Shown here one piece after another: positions 16,685 to 24,783 of a stretch of DNA of 64,000 bases. This DNA comes from Natranaeroarchaeum sp042663585 (GTDB lineage: Archaea; Halobacteriota; Halobacteria; Halobacteriales; Natronoarchaeaceae): the NCBI RefSeq assembly GCF_042663585.1, contig NZ_JBHTAN010000006.1:1426001-1490000 (forward strand). The letters are read 5' to 3'. Positions within the stretch are counted from its first letter, which is position 1, and each line of letters opens with the position of its first letter. The position numbers were made by a program, and so were the translations under genes. The notes under the pieces were generated by a model. It made no database searches. It saw nothing but the letters and a program-made list of their open reading frames with translations, and was not told the DNA's origin.

Positions 16685-17605
16685 TCACACTCCGACGTCG
16701 ATATTCTCGGACTGGATCAGGTTGACGTACTTTTCGTTGGCCGGGCCACGGGAGCGCCAGCGGTCCATGACGTCCGACCACGAGATCGGCTCGTCGAACA
16801 GCCACTCTTTGTTCTCCTCGTCGAACGCGACCGGAAGATCGTAATCGAGGACGTACTCCTCGGCGTCATCGTCGTAGTGGGCTGGCACGTCGAGGTCGAG
16901 TTCCTCCATAAGGGGCATTGCCCGGTCGATCCAGTCCTGTCGCAGTTCGTCGTTGGTTTTGCCCTTGATCCGATACTCTAGCTGGTCGTCGTGTTGCTTC
17001 TTGTCGTCCGGAAGGCCGAACCACTCGACAGCCATCGGGAACATCCAGTCGATGGCCTCCTGCAGTTTCTGCTTGGTGTTGTCGTCTTTGTTGGCCAGGC
17101 GGCGCATCCACGTCTCGCCGTGGCGCAGGTGGAACTGTTCTTCCTTGTTGACTTTCGTCAGCGCGCGCTTCCACGGCGCGTAGGAAGTGTTCTCGTGGAT
17201 ATCGCTGAGCAGAACGATGCCGGCGCGGTCGAACATCCCGTGAGCGCTAACGAGCTCCGCGAAGTTGTCGATGTGCTGGTCGAACCCGTAGGTGTTTCGG
17301 AACTCGTGGGGTTCGCGGTCGTAGATGAGCTCTTCGCGGTCCTCGCCGAGGTCCTCTAGCATTCGGTAGGCGATGTGGCCGTGACCGAGTTCATCCTGGA
17401 TCACGCTGATACACGATGCGCGGGCGTCCGCGGACGGGGCGTTGAGCGTCTGCTCGTAGTAGGCAGGCGCGCTCATCAGTTCCGTATCGGCCGAAACCGT
17501 CAGGATCTGTTTGAGGGCCTTCTTGTAACCCTCTGTCATCTCGTCGGTCGACTCTATCATCTTCCCGTTCTGCACTTGTTCTTTCAGCTGTTTCTCGGTA
17601 GGCAT
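16685..17605 (-). CDS. paaA: PaaA-like catalytic subunit of phenylacetyl-CoA epoxidase
   Basis: A 306-residue di-iron monooxygenase subunit, similar in length to bacterial PaaA. Ferritin-like helices carry the probable iron ligands E42 (ADTELMS), E72/H75 (QDELGHGHIAY), D126 (FDRAG) and E156/H159 (KEEQFHLRHGETW). It converts an aryl-acetyl-CoA (or a related aromatic CoA ester) to the ring epoxide using O2 and reduced ferredoxin. First gene of the operon paaA-D-B-C-zinc ribbon. Upstream are TATA-like AT runs and a TGTATACG motif shared with other promoters nearby. Confidence 0.93.
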   Translation of the reverse strand: MPTEKQLKEQVQNGKMIESTDEMTEGYKKALKQILTVSADTELMSAPAYYEQTLNAPSADARASCISVIQDELGHGHIAYRMLEDLGEDREELIYDREPHEFRNTYGFDQHIDNFAELVSAHGMFDRAGIVLLSDIHENTSYAPWKRALTKVNKEEQFHLRHGETWMRRLANKDDNTKQKLQEAIDWMFPMAVEWFGLPDDKKQHDDQLEYRIKGKTNDELRQDWIDRAMPLMEELDLDVPAHYDDDAEEYVLDYDLPVAFDEENKEWLFDEPISWSDVMDRWRSRGPANEKYVNLIQSENIDVGV

Positions 17606-17725
17606 AGCTTTGATCGTCCAATATACTCTAATGGTCGAAGCATTATAATTGTTTTCTGTATACGTTTGGCGTATCTAGGGGGTGATCTGCGCCGAATTTA
17701 TTATATCAGGGAATAGATAATCTGT
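17606..17725. promoter_or_regulatory. Divergent promoter region of paaA and amidohydrolase
   Basis: 120 bp between divergent starts. On the minus side, CAATTATAATGC and GAGTATATTGG are TATA-like; on the plus side, TTTATTATATC lies 20-29 nt before the amidohydrolase ATG. TGTATACG (17657-17664) lies between them, a motif repeated at 18720-18732, 19570-19588 and 19783-19801. Confidence 0.5.
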
Positions 17726-18607
17726 ATGGCCGAGACCGACGCTCCGGATGAGGTTGTCGACGTCCACGTTCATATGAATCCATTCTGGCGGATGAACGCC
17801 GACGCGCTGGCGACGCTAAAAGAGCACTCGAAACAGTTCGACCGGAAGATGAATCTGGCGAGACGGCCCGAAGCCTTCGTCGAATACCTCGACAGTCAGG
17901 GCGTCGCCACCGCAGCGATAATCAACTACGTGAGTCCGATCCTTGGATACACGCACGACACGAACGAGTGGGCGGCCGAGTTCCGCGCGGAAGCGCCGGA
18001 GCGGGTACTCGCATTCGGGGGGTTCGATCCGCGGGTGGCCGACCACCCTCACGAGGAGGTCGACCGAGCGCTCGACGAGTTGGCACTCGATGGCATCAAA
18101 CTTCATCCACCCCACCAGGGTATCAACGTCAACGATTACCGAACCGATCCGGACACGCGCGGACTCGAAGCACTGGAGTATCTGTACGAGCGCTGTGTCG
18201 AGCACGACATCCCGGTCATGGTCCATACCGGAACGAGCATCTTCTCGGGTGCCCGGTCCCGGTACGCGGATCCGATGCCGATCGACGACGTGGCGGTCGA
18301 TTTCCCCGAACTGAAGATCATCATGGCTCACGGCGGACGGCCGATGTACACCGACGAAGCGTGGTTCCTCCTGCGGCGCCACGAGAACGTCTGCCTGGAT
18401 ATCTCGTCGTTTCCCCCATCGAACCTGTTAGAGTACTTTCCGGAGGTCGAACGCATCGATGACCAGGTGTTGTTCGGCAGCGACTGGCCAGGCCCGATGA
18501 TCCCGGATATCGAGCAGAACATAGCGGCCGTCAGAGAACTCCCGATCCCGGACGCGACGGTCGACCGGATTCTCTCGAAAAACGCTATCGAACTGTTCGA
18601 TCTGTAA
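17726..18607 (+). CDS. Amidohydrolase-2 family protein (ACMSD-like decarboxylase/hydrolase)
   Basis: A 293-residue TIM-barrel metal enzyme. Metal-binding motifs are VDVHVHM (residues 12-18), VMVHTGTS, IIMAHGGRP and LFGSDWPGP (catalytic Asp), the amidohydrolase-2 arrangement of ACMSD, gamma-resorcylate decarboxylase and lactonase-like enzymes. The substrate is not fixed; next to paaA, an aromatic-acid decarboxylase or a ring-cleavage hydrolase is plausible. The start is at the first ATG, with a TATA-like element 20-29 nt upstream (leaderless). Divergent from the paa operon. Confidence 0.85.
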   Translation: MAETDAPDEVVDVHVHMNPFWRMNADALATLKEHSKQFDRKMNLARRPEAFVEYLDSQGVATAAIINYVSPILGYTHDTNEWAAEFRAEAPERVLAFGGFDPRVADHPHEEVDRALDELALDGIKLHPPHQGINVNDYRTDPDTRGLEALEYLYERCVEHDIPVMVHTGTSIFSGARSRYADPMPIDDVAVDFPELKIIMAHGGRPMYTDEAWFLLRRHENVCLDISSFPPSNLLEYFPEVERIDDQVLFGSDWPGPMIPDIEQNIAAVRELPIPDATVDRILSKNAIELFDL

Positions 18608-18715
18608 TCGACTGGTCCGCACACTGGGCCACTCGTGGAGGGCCTCACCACGTTCGCTGGGTCCCCGGTGTCTGCAACACGACCTTTTTTGGTAATCCAC
18701 CCCCCAGGATAGTAC

Positions 18716-19207
18716 ATGACGTATAGTATACGACATGCAACGACCGCTGACGGTGAGGAACTGCTTGATCTCTGGCACGGGTTCACCGAACATCTCTCGG
18801 AGTACGACGATCGGTACCAGCACAACGAGAGCGCCGACGAGCGCTGGCTACAGTACTTCGAGAATCAACTTCTCGACTCGGAGTACGGAACGGTCGTCGT
18901 CGCCGAACACGAGGAGTCGGACGCGCTAGTTGGAGTCCTCGAAGCACGCGTCATGGGGAATCATCCGATCTTCCGTCTCCAGAACCACGGCTACATCAAC
19001 GGGCACTTCGTCTCCGAGGAACACCGCGGAGAAGGAGTGGGCAAGGCGATGCTCGAAACGGCCCACACCTGGTTCACCAACTCGTCGAAAGACGTTGATT
19101 TCTATCGCGTCGACGTGATACACGGTGACGAGGACAGTGAGGCATTCTACCAGAGCGAGGGCTTCGAACCGGTCGAGCATGTCTACGAACGGTCGACAGA
19201 TCAGTGA
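18716..19207 (+). CDS. GNAT family N-acetyltransferase
   Basis: A 163-residue GNAT. The acetyl-CoA-binding motif is FVSEEHRGEGVGKAMLETA (R-G-x-G-x-G-K/A), followed by FYQSEGFEPVEHVYER. The start ATG is 26 nt after a CCTTTTTT TATA-like run. The first codons coincide with the palindrome CGTATAGTATACG, a possible operator. The stop lies 3 nt before the ferredoxin start, so the two are co-transcribed. The acceptor is unknown; modification of a CoA-pathway metabolite or protein is possible. Confidence 0.82.
   Translation: MTYSIRHATTADGEELLDLWHGFTEHLSEYDDRYQHNESADERWLQYFENQLLDSEYGTVVVAEHEESDALVGVLEARVMGNHPIFRLQNHGYINGHFVSEEHRGEGVGKAMLETAHTWFTNSSKDVDFYRVDVIHGDEDSEAFYQSEGFEPVEHVYERSTDQ
18720..18732 (+). 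promoter_or_regulatory. Palindrome CGTATAGTATACG over the GNAT start
   Basis: A 13-bp palindrome, perfect apart from its central base, overlapping codons 2-6 of the GNAT gene, just downstream of the predicted leaderless start. It shares GTATAC with sites near paaA and with the pair at 19570 and 19783. A repressor bound here would block early elongation. Confidence 0.35.
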
Positions 19208-19210
19208 TCC

Positions 19211-19498
19211 ATGGTGGAAAGCTACACTGTCGAGTTCGTCGACGAAGGGCGCAGCATCGAGGTTCCCGCAAACAAGCCGATCCTCGAAGCCGCAGAGGAA
19301 GCGGGGATTGACATGCCCTACCAGTGCCGGATGGGCGTCTGTGGCGTTTGTTCGGCAATATGTCTCAACGACGAAGCCGAAGTCGAACAGATGGAAGGAA
19401 TGTTTCTTTCCGATAGCGAAAAGGAGGAAGGCTACATTCTGACGTGCATAGCCAAACCGAGATCCGATCTACGGCTCAAGACTGGCGAAGGACCGTAA
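19211..19498 (+). CDS. [2Fe-2S] ferredoxin (PaaE ferredoxin-domain-like)
   Basis: A 95-residue plant-type ferredoxin with cluster ligands C39, C44, C47 and C79 (C-x4-C-x2-C-x31-C; CRMGVCGVC). It is much shorter than the usual haloarchaeal ferredoxin (about 129 residues) and resembles the ferredoxin domain of reductases such as PaaE, without the FAD/NAD(P)H domain. It is the obvious electron donor for the PaaABCD-like epoxidase, with its reductase encoded elsewhere. It follows the GNAT gene by 3 nt. Confidence 0.88.
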   Translation: MVESYTVEFVDEGRSIEVPANKPILEAAEEAGIDMPYQCRMGVCGVCSAICLNDEAEVEQMEGMFLSDSEKEEGYILTCIAKPRSDLRLKTGEGP

Positions 19499-19569
19499 TC
19501 GAGCGTACTGCTACACGATACATAATATTTCGACGAAAGAATAGACGGATGTGTTCCGAGACGAATAGT

Positions 19570-19588
19570 GTATACGTATACTGTATAC
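19570..19588. promoter_or_regulatory. GTATAC inverted-repeat element, copy 1
   Basis: GTATACGTATACTGTATAC, overlapping palindromes between convergent genes (ferredoxin and CoA ligase). It matches the element at 19783-19801 in 17 of 19 positions. Being in a 3'-3' gap, it is not near an obvious promoter, so its role is open. Confidence 0.35.
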
Positions 19589-19782
19589 GAAACGAGACGC
19601 CAGCCGTCCGGTAGGGATTACTACTGTACCTCTGTAAAAATTACAGCCAGTACACTGCTGGTTGTTGCCAAGAAACGAGAAAGAACGCAGTCCCACGCGA
19701 GAACTCTCGGATCGAGCCTGGCAGAAGGAGGATTCAATATAAAAGACCGTGATATATAGCAGGGGAGACGACCTGAAGCGCC

Positions 19783-19801
19783 GTATACGTATATCGTATA
19801 C
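19783..19801. promoter_or_regulatory. GTATAC inverted-repeat element, copy 2
   Basis: GTATACGTATATCGTATAC, second copy of the 19-bp element, 213 bp after the first, in the same convergent gap (19499-19879). A TATA-like CAATATAAAAG (19735-19745) lies between the copies and could serve an unannotated transcript. No protein-coding gene is convincing in this gap. Confidence 0.35.
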
Positions 19802-19879
19802 AATCTGGAAAACACAGGGCCAGAGATCCAGAAGAGCCGTTGCTCACGAATGCGAAAAGAACCGGCAATGGAGGAGGCG

Positions 19880-21511
19880 TTACTGCTCTTTCTCTCGGAG
19901 TTCCGTTCTGCGGATCTTCCCTGTCTCAGTTCGAGGGAGCGAATCCACGAACTCGACCGCTCTGGGGTATTTGTACGGTGCAAGCGTATTCTTCACGTGG
20001 TTCTGAATCTCTTCTTTGAGGTCCTCACTGGGCGATACGTCCTCCTTGAGGACGACGAACGCCTTGACGATCTCACCACGTTCCTGATCCGGGCTTCCAA
20101 TAACCGCTACCTCCGCGACCGATTCCTGTTCCTGAACGACGGCTTCGACCTCCGGCCCGGGGATGTTGTATCCACTGGAGATGATCAGGTCGTCGCGGCG
20201 GGACTTGTACTCGAACCGTCCGTCCTCCCGCTGGACGAAGATGTCTCCGGGGATCGACCAACCGTCCTCGTTGACCTGCTCTTGCTTTCTCGGGCGGTTC
20301 CAGTACGCGATCCCGGTTGGCCCACGGACAGCCAGCAGTCCGGCCTCGCCTCGGTCGAGTTCCTCGCCGGTATCCGGGTCGATGATCTTGCATTCGTAGC
20401 CTGGTACCGGATACCCGGTCGCGCTCGGATCGATCTCGTCGTCGTGCCGGTGGCTGACGAAGATGTGGAGCATCTCGGTCGTCCCGATCCCGTCGAGAAG
20501 TTCGACGCCGTATTCGGATTCAAACTTCTCGAACGTCGTCGGCGTCAAAGGCTCTCCCGCACTGAGTCCGAGTCGCAGCGACGAGGTGTCGTACTCCTCG
20601 GGACCCTCCGGATGCTTGGACATGATCTGATTGTAGCCCGTCGGGATCGAGCAGAGGATCGAGATACCGTGGTCCTCGACCGCTTCCAACAGGTCACCGG
20701 GGCTTGCGTCCTCGACCAGACTCGTACTCGCGCCGAACCGGAACGGGAAGGTGAGAAGGTCACCGTAGCCGTACGCGAACGGGAGCGGCGGGTTCCCGCC
20801 GAAAACGTCGTCTTCTGTGGGTTCGAGGCAGTATTTCGCGTAGGAATCCGCGCTCGAAAGCACGTTTCGATGGGTGTGGACCGCTCCTTTGGGCTGGCCC
20901 GTCGTCCCACTGGTGTACAGCATCAACGCGAGGTCGCTTCGCTCGGTCGGGTACGCATCGAGGTCGGGACTGGCGTCTGCGAGGAGGTCGTCGTAGCTGA
21001 GGTGGTCGTGATCGCGACCGTTGCGCTGAGCCACGATGACGTCCTCGACGGTGTCCAGTTCCGGCAAGGCGTTCTCGATCTCTTCGAGCAGGTCGTCGTA
21101 CACCACGATTTTCGTCGCTTCCGCGTTGTTGATGATGTAGTTCAACTCCTTCGCGCGAAGGAGTTTCATCGAGGGCAATGCGACGGCCCCGATCTTCTGA
21201 ATCGCGAGACAGGAGACGATCGATTCGGGTCTGTTCGGGAACCGGACGACGACGCGGTCGCCCGACTCCACACCGAGATCCCGAAGCGCGTTCCCCATCC
21301 GATTTATGCGGTTTTGTAGCTCGCTGTACGTGATCTCCTGGTCCTCGAAGTAGATCGCGACGTTGTCACCCCGGCCCTCGCGAACGTGCCGGTCAACCAA
21401 CTCTTCGGCCGCGTTGATTTCTCGTGGATAGTGCGCCTCCGGAAGCGCATGAACGTACTCCGGTGCGTTCTGTTCATCCGGTAGATAATCGAGTGGCACT
21501 GTTTGCTGCAT
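19880..21511 (-). CDS. Acyl-CoA synthetase (benzoate-CoA ligase-like)
   Basis: A 543-residue ANL adenylate-forming ligase. The P-loop is LYTSGTTGQPKGAVHTHR; the adenylation motif is DGIGTTEMLHIF followed by a GYPVPGYE strand, a signature of the benzoate-CoA ligase branch; the hinge is RRDDLIISSGYN, and the C-terminal catalytic Lys lies in PRTETGKIRR. It activates a carboxylic acid with ATP and CoA. The ATG at 21511 is preferred, as a TTTTATAACT element lies about 25 nt upstream. Near the Liv importer and PaaABCD-like oxygenase, the substrate is likely an aromatic acid. Confidence 0.88.
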   Translation of the reverse strand: MQQTVPLDYLPDEQNAPEYVHALPEAHYPREINAAEELVDRHVREGRGDNVAIYFEDQEITYSELQNRINRMGNALRDLGVESGDRVVVRFPNRPESIVSCLAIQKIGAVALPSMKLLRAKELNYIINNAEATKIVVYDDLLEEIENALPELDTVEDVIVAQRNGRDHDHLSYDDLLADASPDLDAYPTERSDLALMLYTSGTTGQPKGAVHTHRNVLSSADSYAKYCLEPTEDDVFGGNPPLPFAYGYGDLLTFPFRFGASTSLVEDASPGDLLEAVEDHGISILCSIPTGYNQIMSKHPEGPEEYDTSSLRLGLSAGEPLTPTTFEKFESEYGVELLDGIGTTEMLHIFVSHRHDDEIDPSATGYPVPGYECKIIDPDTGEELDRGEAGLLAVRGPTGIAYWNRPRKQEQVNEDGWSIPGDIFVQREDGRFEYKSRRDDLIISSGYNIPGPEVEAVVQEQESVAEVAVIGSPDQERGEIVKAFVVLKEDVSPSEDLKEEIQNHVKNTLAPYKYPRAVEFVDSLPRTETGKIRRTELREKEQ

Positions 21512-21746
21512 GTACGAGTACATCATGAAAGTTATAAAAGAAATAGCTAACGGTTCCGAAGCCCATATCGAGGCAGAAAGCACCTCCTAGAGACCGCGCA
21601 GAACGTGAGAAAGCGACCGAATGCAGTTACCTGCGGGTACTACTGGGGTCGGTGCGACTGTCTCGCAAAAACAGATCCGACGGGTCGTCCGGTCTCTCAT
21701 CGGCCAGTCGAGGGCGACACACATCTCACAGTGAGGTCGTGAACGA

Positions 21747-22520
21747 TTACGTCCAGAATCCGTCGGGGTCGAAGGTCCGGATCAGTTCGAGTTCCTCCGC
21801 AGTCGGTTCGGACGTCGTCGTGACCGTTCCAGCACCGATGTCCTCGGCGGTGTTCACGTCCCACGGGAAATCGGCGAGCACGCTCGCTGCCTCGGCATCG
21901 GGGTGAACAGTTCGGAGGAACAGTTCGCCTCTATCGTCGAAGCCGAACGTCGCTTTCGAGGTGACCAGAGCGCTCGGTCCGCCTCCCGGTGCTGGATGGT
22001 TCTCACGCGCGCTTCCGTCGTTCGCGTAGCCTGGGCTGGTAGTGTACGTGACTTCCTCCGAAAATCGCCGGGGTTCGTGGGGCATGAGGAGGACCGTCCG
22101 CTGGGCCATACAGGCGATATCGCACGCGCCCCCACTGCCGGGGAGCCGAATCTCTCGGTCACCTGCCTCGACCCGCGTCGTGTTCAGATTGCCGTAGCGG
22201 TCGACCTCGGCCCCGCCGAGGAATCCGACGTCGATATCGCCGCGCTGGAGTCGCGACATAATATCGATCATCCCCGTCGTCGAGACGGCGTTGTTCAGGT
22301 TCGGCAGATCACACATCGTATGAATGAACCCGTCGGCAGGGGAATCCCTGACGACGCCGCTCTCGTACACGGCCATCGAGTCGGGGGCGTGCGTGCTGAC
22401 CGCGACCTGGAACGCGATGAGTGGCAGTCGCATCCCTACGAAGGCGGTGTCACCGTCTTCGATCTCCTTTGCGGCAGCGCTGACCATCAGTTCGCGTTCG
22501 GTGTACTCCTCACTGGCCAT
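21747..22520 (-). CDS. CoA-transferase family beta subunit (GctB/IpdB-like)
   Basis: A 257-residue family I CoA-transferase beta-type subunit: AYESG-like motif (MAVYESGVV) at the position of the catalytic Glu, FLGGAEVDRYGNLNTT and LPGSGGACDIACMAQ. It resembles glutaconate CoA-transferase B and the IpdB ring-hydrolase subunit. The ATG at 22520 is chosen; a longer frame upstream overlaps the alpha subunit. It overlaps the alpha-subunit gene by 11 bp, so the two make a heterodimer. Transfer of CoA to an aromatic acid or hydrolytic ring opening are both possible. Confidence 0.83.
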   Translation of the reverse strand: MASEEYTERELMVSAAAKEIEDGDTAFVGMRLPLIAFQVAVSTHAPDSMAVYESGVVRDSPADGFIHTMCDLPNLNNAVSTTGMIDIMSRLQRGDIDVGFLGGAEVDRYGNLNTTRVEAGDREIRLPGSGGACDIACMAQRTVLLMPHEPRRFSEEVTYTTSPGYANDGSARENHPAPGGGPSALVTSKATFGFDDRGELFLRTVHPDAEAASVLADFPWDVNTAEDIGAGTVTTTSEPTAEELELIRTFDPDGFWT

Positions 22521-23403
22521 ACTCCACCTCCGCGGCGACGGTTCGGTCAGTGATAGCGAGATCCGTTTCGACGAGGTCGGCGTAGGCCTCACGATTCTCG
22601 ACGCTGTAGACCCACTCCTCGGCCCACGCGTCGAACGCCTCGTCAGTCTCCGTCCGTCGGCTGTACTCCAGATAGTACTCGTTGTCTCGGTTGTAGTGTC
22701 CGGCGACCGGGGACGGGTGGGCGCCGAAGGGACATTCGACGACGGACGTGACCTGTTCGCGGGTGATCGCCACCCGACTCGGATCACTCTTGATCACTTC
22801 GGGGTCGACGATCTGCTCGGCAGTGACCAGAACGTTATCGGCGGCACCCACGGCCGGATCGACGATTCCGGTGTTGCCCCAGAGATGGACATCCCCTTCG
22901 GGACTCGCCCGCTGGGCGTGTACGATCGTCCAGTCGGGAGAGATAGCGGGGACGAGTGCGACCTGTTCCCCACTGAACGGATCGGTCTCTTCGAGGAACA
23001 GGTCGCTCTCCTCGAAGATATCGCTCCCGAGAAGCGTCTGTGTCGGAAGATACGGCACTCCCAGTGCGGCGGCCTTGAGCGCGAGGGCGATACTGAAGTT
23101 CGAGTGGTTCTCGACGTCGATCAGACTGTTTTCGACCGCTTGGCGGAACTGGTACCCGGTACCGGCGCTGACGTTGCCGACCCACGCCGCCCGCACCGCT
23201 GAGACGGCCCCGCCACCGATCAGCTGATCGAACAGCAGATCACTGATCGGTCCGATCATCGTGAGATCATCGGTCTCCTGTCGGAGCAGCTCGTGACCGG
23301 CGGCGAACGGAATCGCGTGTTCCAGTGCCAACCCTGCCGCGACCGAACTTCCGGACTCGATTCGAGATACGGCACTCTCCAGACTCTCTGCGTCTGTTGG
23401 CAT
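22510..23403 (-). CDS. CoA-transferase family alpha subunit (GctA/IpdA-like)
   Basis: A 297-residue partner of the beta subunit: SGSSVAAGLALEHAIPFAAGHE at the N-terminus, IGGGAVSAVRAAWVGNVS, VALVPAISPDWTIVHAQRASPEGDV and a C-terminal Arg/Tyr-rich helix. The size is close to IpdA of steroid ring degradation and a little shorter than GctA. The ATG at 23403 is 36 bp inside a longer frame and matches conserved MPTDAESLESAV. Divergent from the Liv substrate-binding protein gene with a 117-bp promoter region. Confidence 0.83.
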   Translation of the reverse strand: MPTDAESLESAVSRIESGSSVAAGLALEHAIPFAAGHELLRQETDDLTMIGPISDLLFDQLIGGGAVSAVRAAWVGNVSAGTGYQFRQAVENSLIDVENHSNFSIALALKAAALGVPYLPTQTLLGSDIFEESDLFLEETDPFSGEQVALVPAISPDWTIVHAQRASPEGDVHLWGNTGIVDPAVGAADNVLVTAEQIVDPEVIKSDPSRVAITREQVTSVVECPFGAHPSPVAGHYNRDNEYYLEYSRRTETDEAFDAWAEEWVYSVENREAYADLVETDLAITDRTVAAEVEYGQ

Positions 23404-23520
23404 ACACTGACGAATCCAGATCTTTGTATATAAAACCACCTGTTGTTAAACTGACTGTAATGGACAACCAGTCGAACATGGACGAAAATTATATATGTAT
23501 GAGTATACCATCAACTTACT

Positions 23521-24750
23521 ATGCCTCAGGAAGCTGTGGATAGGCCAGACGTTAATACGGATACAACCTCGACAGTGTCGAGACGGCAGTACCTTCTCAG
23601 TAGCGCGACGGTCGGCGCAGCAGCATCTCTCGGTGGATGTCTCGGCGGCGACGAAACGCTCACTGTCGGATACGCTCTTCCGACCACTGGAGTCTACTCC
23701 CTGCTGGGACAGAGCATCACGAACGGGTTCGAGATGTATCTCGAGGAGCAGGGTGGCGAGATCAATGGCCAGGAGGTCGAAACCATCGGCCGTGACACTG
23801 GAGGCGATACGGACACCGGTGTGTCAGTCACACGAGAGTTACTGGTAGAAGAAGGCGCAGATGCGATCGTGGGGCCGGTGTCGAGTGCGGTCGCAATCTC
23901 GATGATGCAGACGATCGAAAACGAAGGAAGTGCCGTGTGGCTGAACGCGAACGCAGGTGACTATCGAATCACGCAGGACGGCTGTATGCGGTATCACTTC
24001 CGAACGTCGTTCAACGACTGGCAGACCAGCGCACCGCTGGCGCCGTGGGTGTACGATAACGTTGCGGACAACGTCGTGATCGCGTATGCGGACTACGCGT
24101 TCGGCCAGAATTCGCGGGATTTCTTCTCGGAAGCGTTCGAGGAAGCGGGCGGAACGGTCGTCGACGAAGTCGGCATTCCGCTCGGCACCGACGACTTCTC
24201 GCCGTTTTTCGGTGATATCGAGGGGAGTGGCGCCGACGCCATCTACTCCTTCTTCGCTGGCAGTGACGCGGTGAACTACATTACCCAGGGAGACGACTTC
24301 GGTCTCTTCGACGACATAACCCAGACGGGAAGTGGGTTCTTGCTTTCCGAGGATACGCTGCCGGCACAGGGCTCCTCGGCGCTCGGTATGTTCTCGTCGC
24401 TCCATTACGCTGGCAATGCCGAGCAGACACAGTCGTTCGTCCAATCGTACGGGGAAATGTTCGACAACAGTGCGAACGTGTACGCCGCACAGGGATACGA
24501 CTCCGGCCAAGCGTTCGCCAGCGCTATCGAGGAGGGTGGCAGCTCCGACGTCGACGACATGATCGAAGCGATGCGCGGCATGGAGATCGACAGCCCGCGC
24601 GGCAGTTTCCGGTTCAGCGAGCAGACGAACGACCCGATTCAGGACATACACATCCGGGAGGTCGTCGAGGGTGATGACGGGCCTGAGAACGAGGTCGTCG
24701 AGACGATCGAAGAGGTCGAATCACCGACTTGGGGCTGTAATATCTACTAA
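23521..24750 (+). CDS. Branched-chain-type ABC substrate-binding lipoprotein (LivK-like)
   Basis: A 409-residue periplasmic-binding protein of the type I branched-chain amino acid/aromatic acid family. The N-terminus carries a twin-arginine motif (SRRQYLLSS, R21-R22) and a lipobox ending at C40 (SLGGC), so it is exported folded by Tat and lipid-anchored. The mature part begins LTVGYALPTTGVYSLLGQ. Preceded by an AATTATATATG element and a GAGTATACC half-site. First gene of a five-gene importer; given the surrounding aromatic genes it may bind an aromatic acid instead of an amino acid. Confidence 0.9.
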   Translation: MPQEAVDRPDVNTDTTSTVSRRQYLLSSATVGAAASLGGCLGGDETLTVGYALPTTGVYSLLGQSITNGFEMYLEEQGGEINGQEVETIGRDTGGDTDTGVSVTRELLVEEGADAIVGPVSSAVAISMMQTIENEGSAVWLNANAGDYRITQDGCMRYHFRTSFNDWQTSAPLAPWVYDNVADNVVIAYADYAFGQNSRDFFSEAFEEAGGTVVDEVGIPLGTDDFSPFFGDIEGSGADAIYSFFAGSDAVNYITQGDDFGLFDDITQTGSGFLLSEDTLPAQGSSALGMFSSLHYAGNAEQTQSFVQSYGEMFDNSANVYAAQGYDSGQAFASAIEEGGSSDVDDMIEAMRGMEIDSPRGSFRFSEQTNDPIQDIHIREVVEGDDGPENEVVETIEEVESPTWGCNIY

Positions 24751-24783
24751 TATGATGGGCACCGACCAGCAGACACAGAACCG

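Noticed and set aside
19850..21319. 489-codon plus-strand frame
   Set aside because: Antisense to the CoA ligase, whose P-loop and hinge motifs are intact; the translation has no domain.
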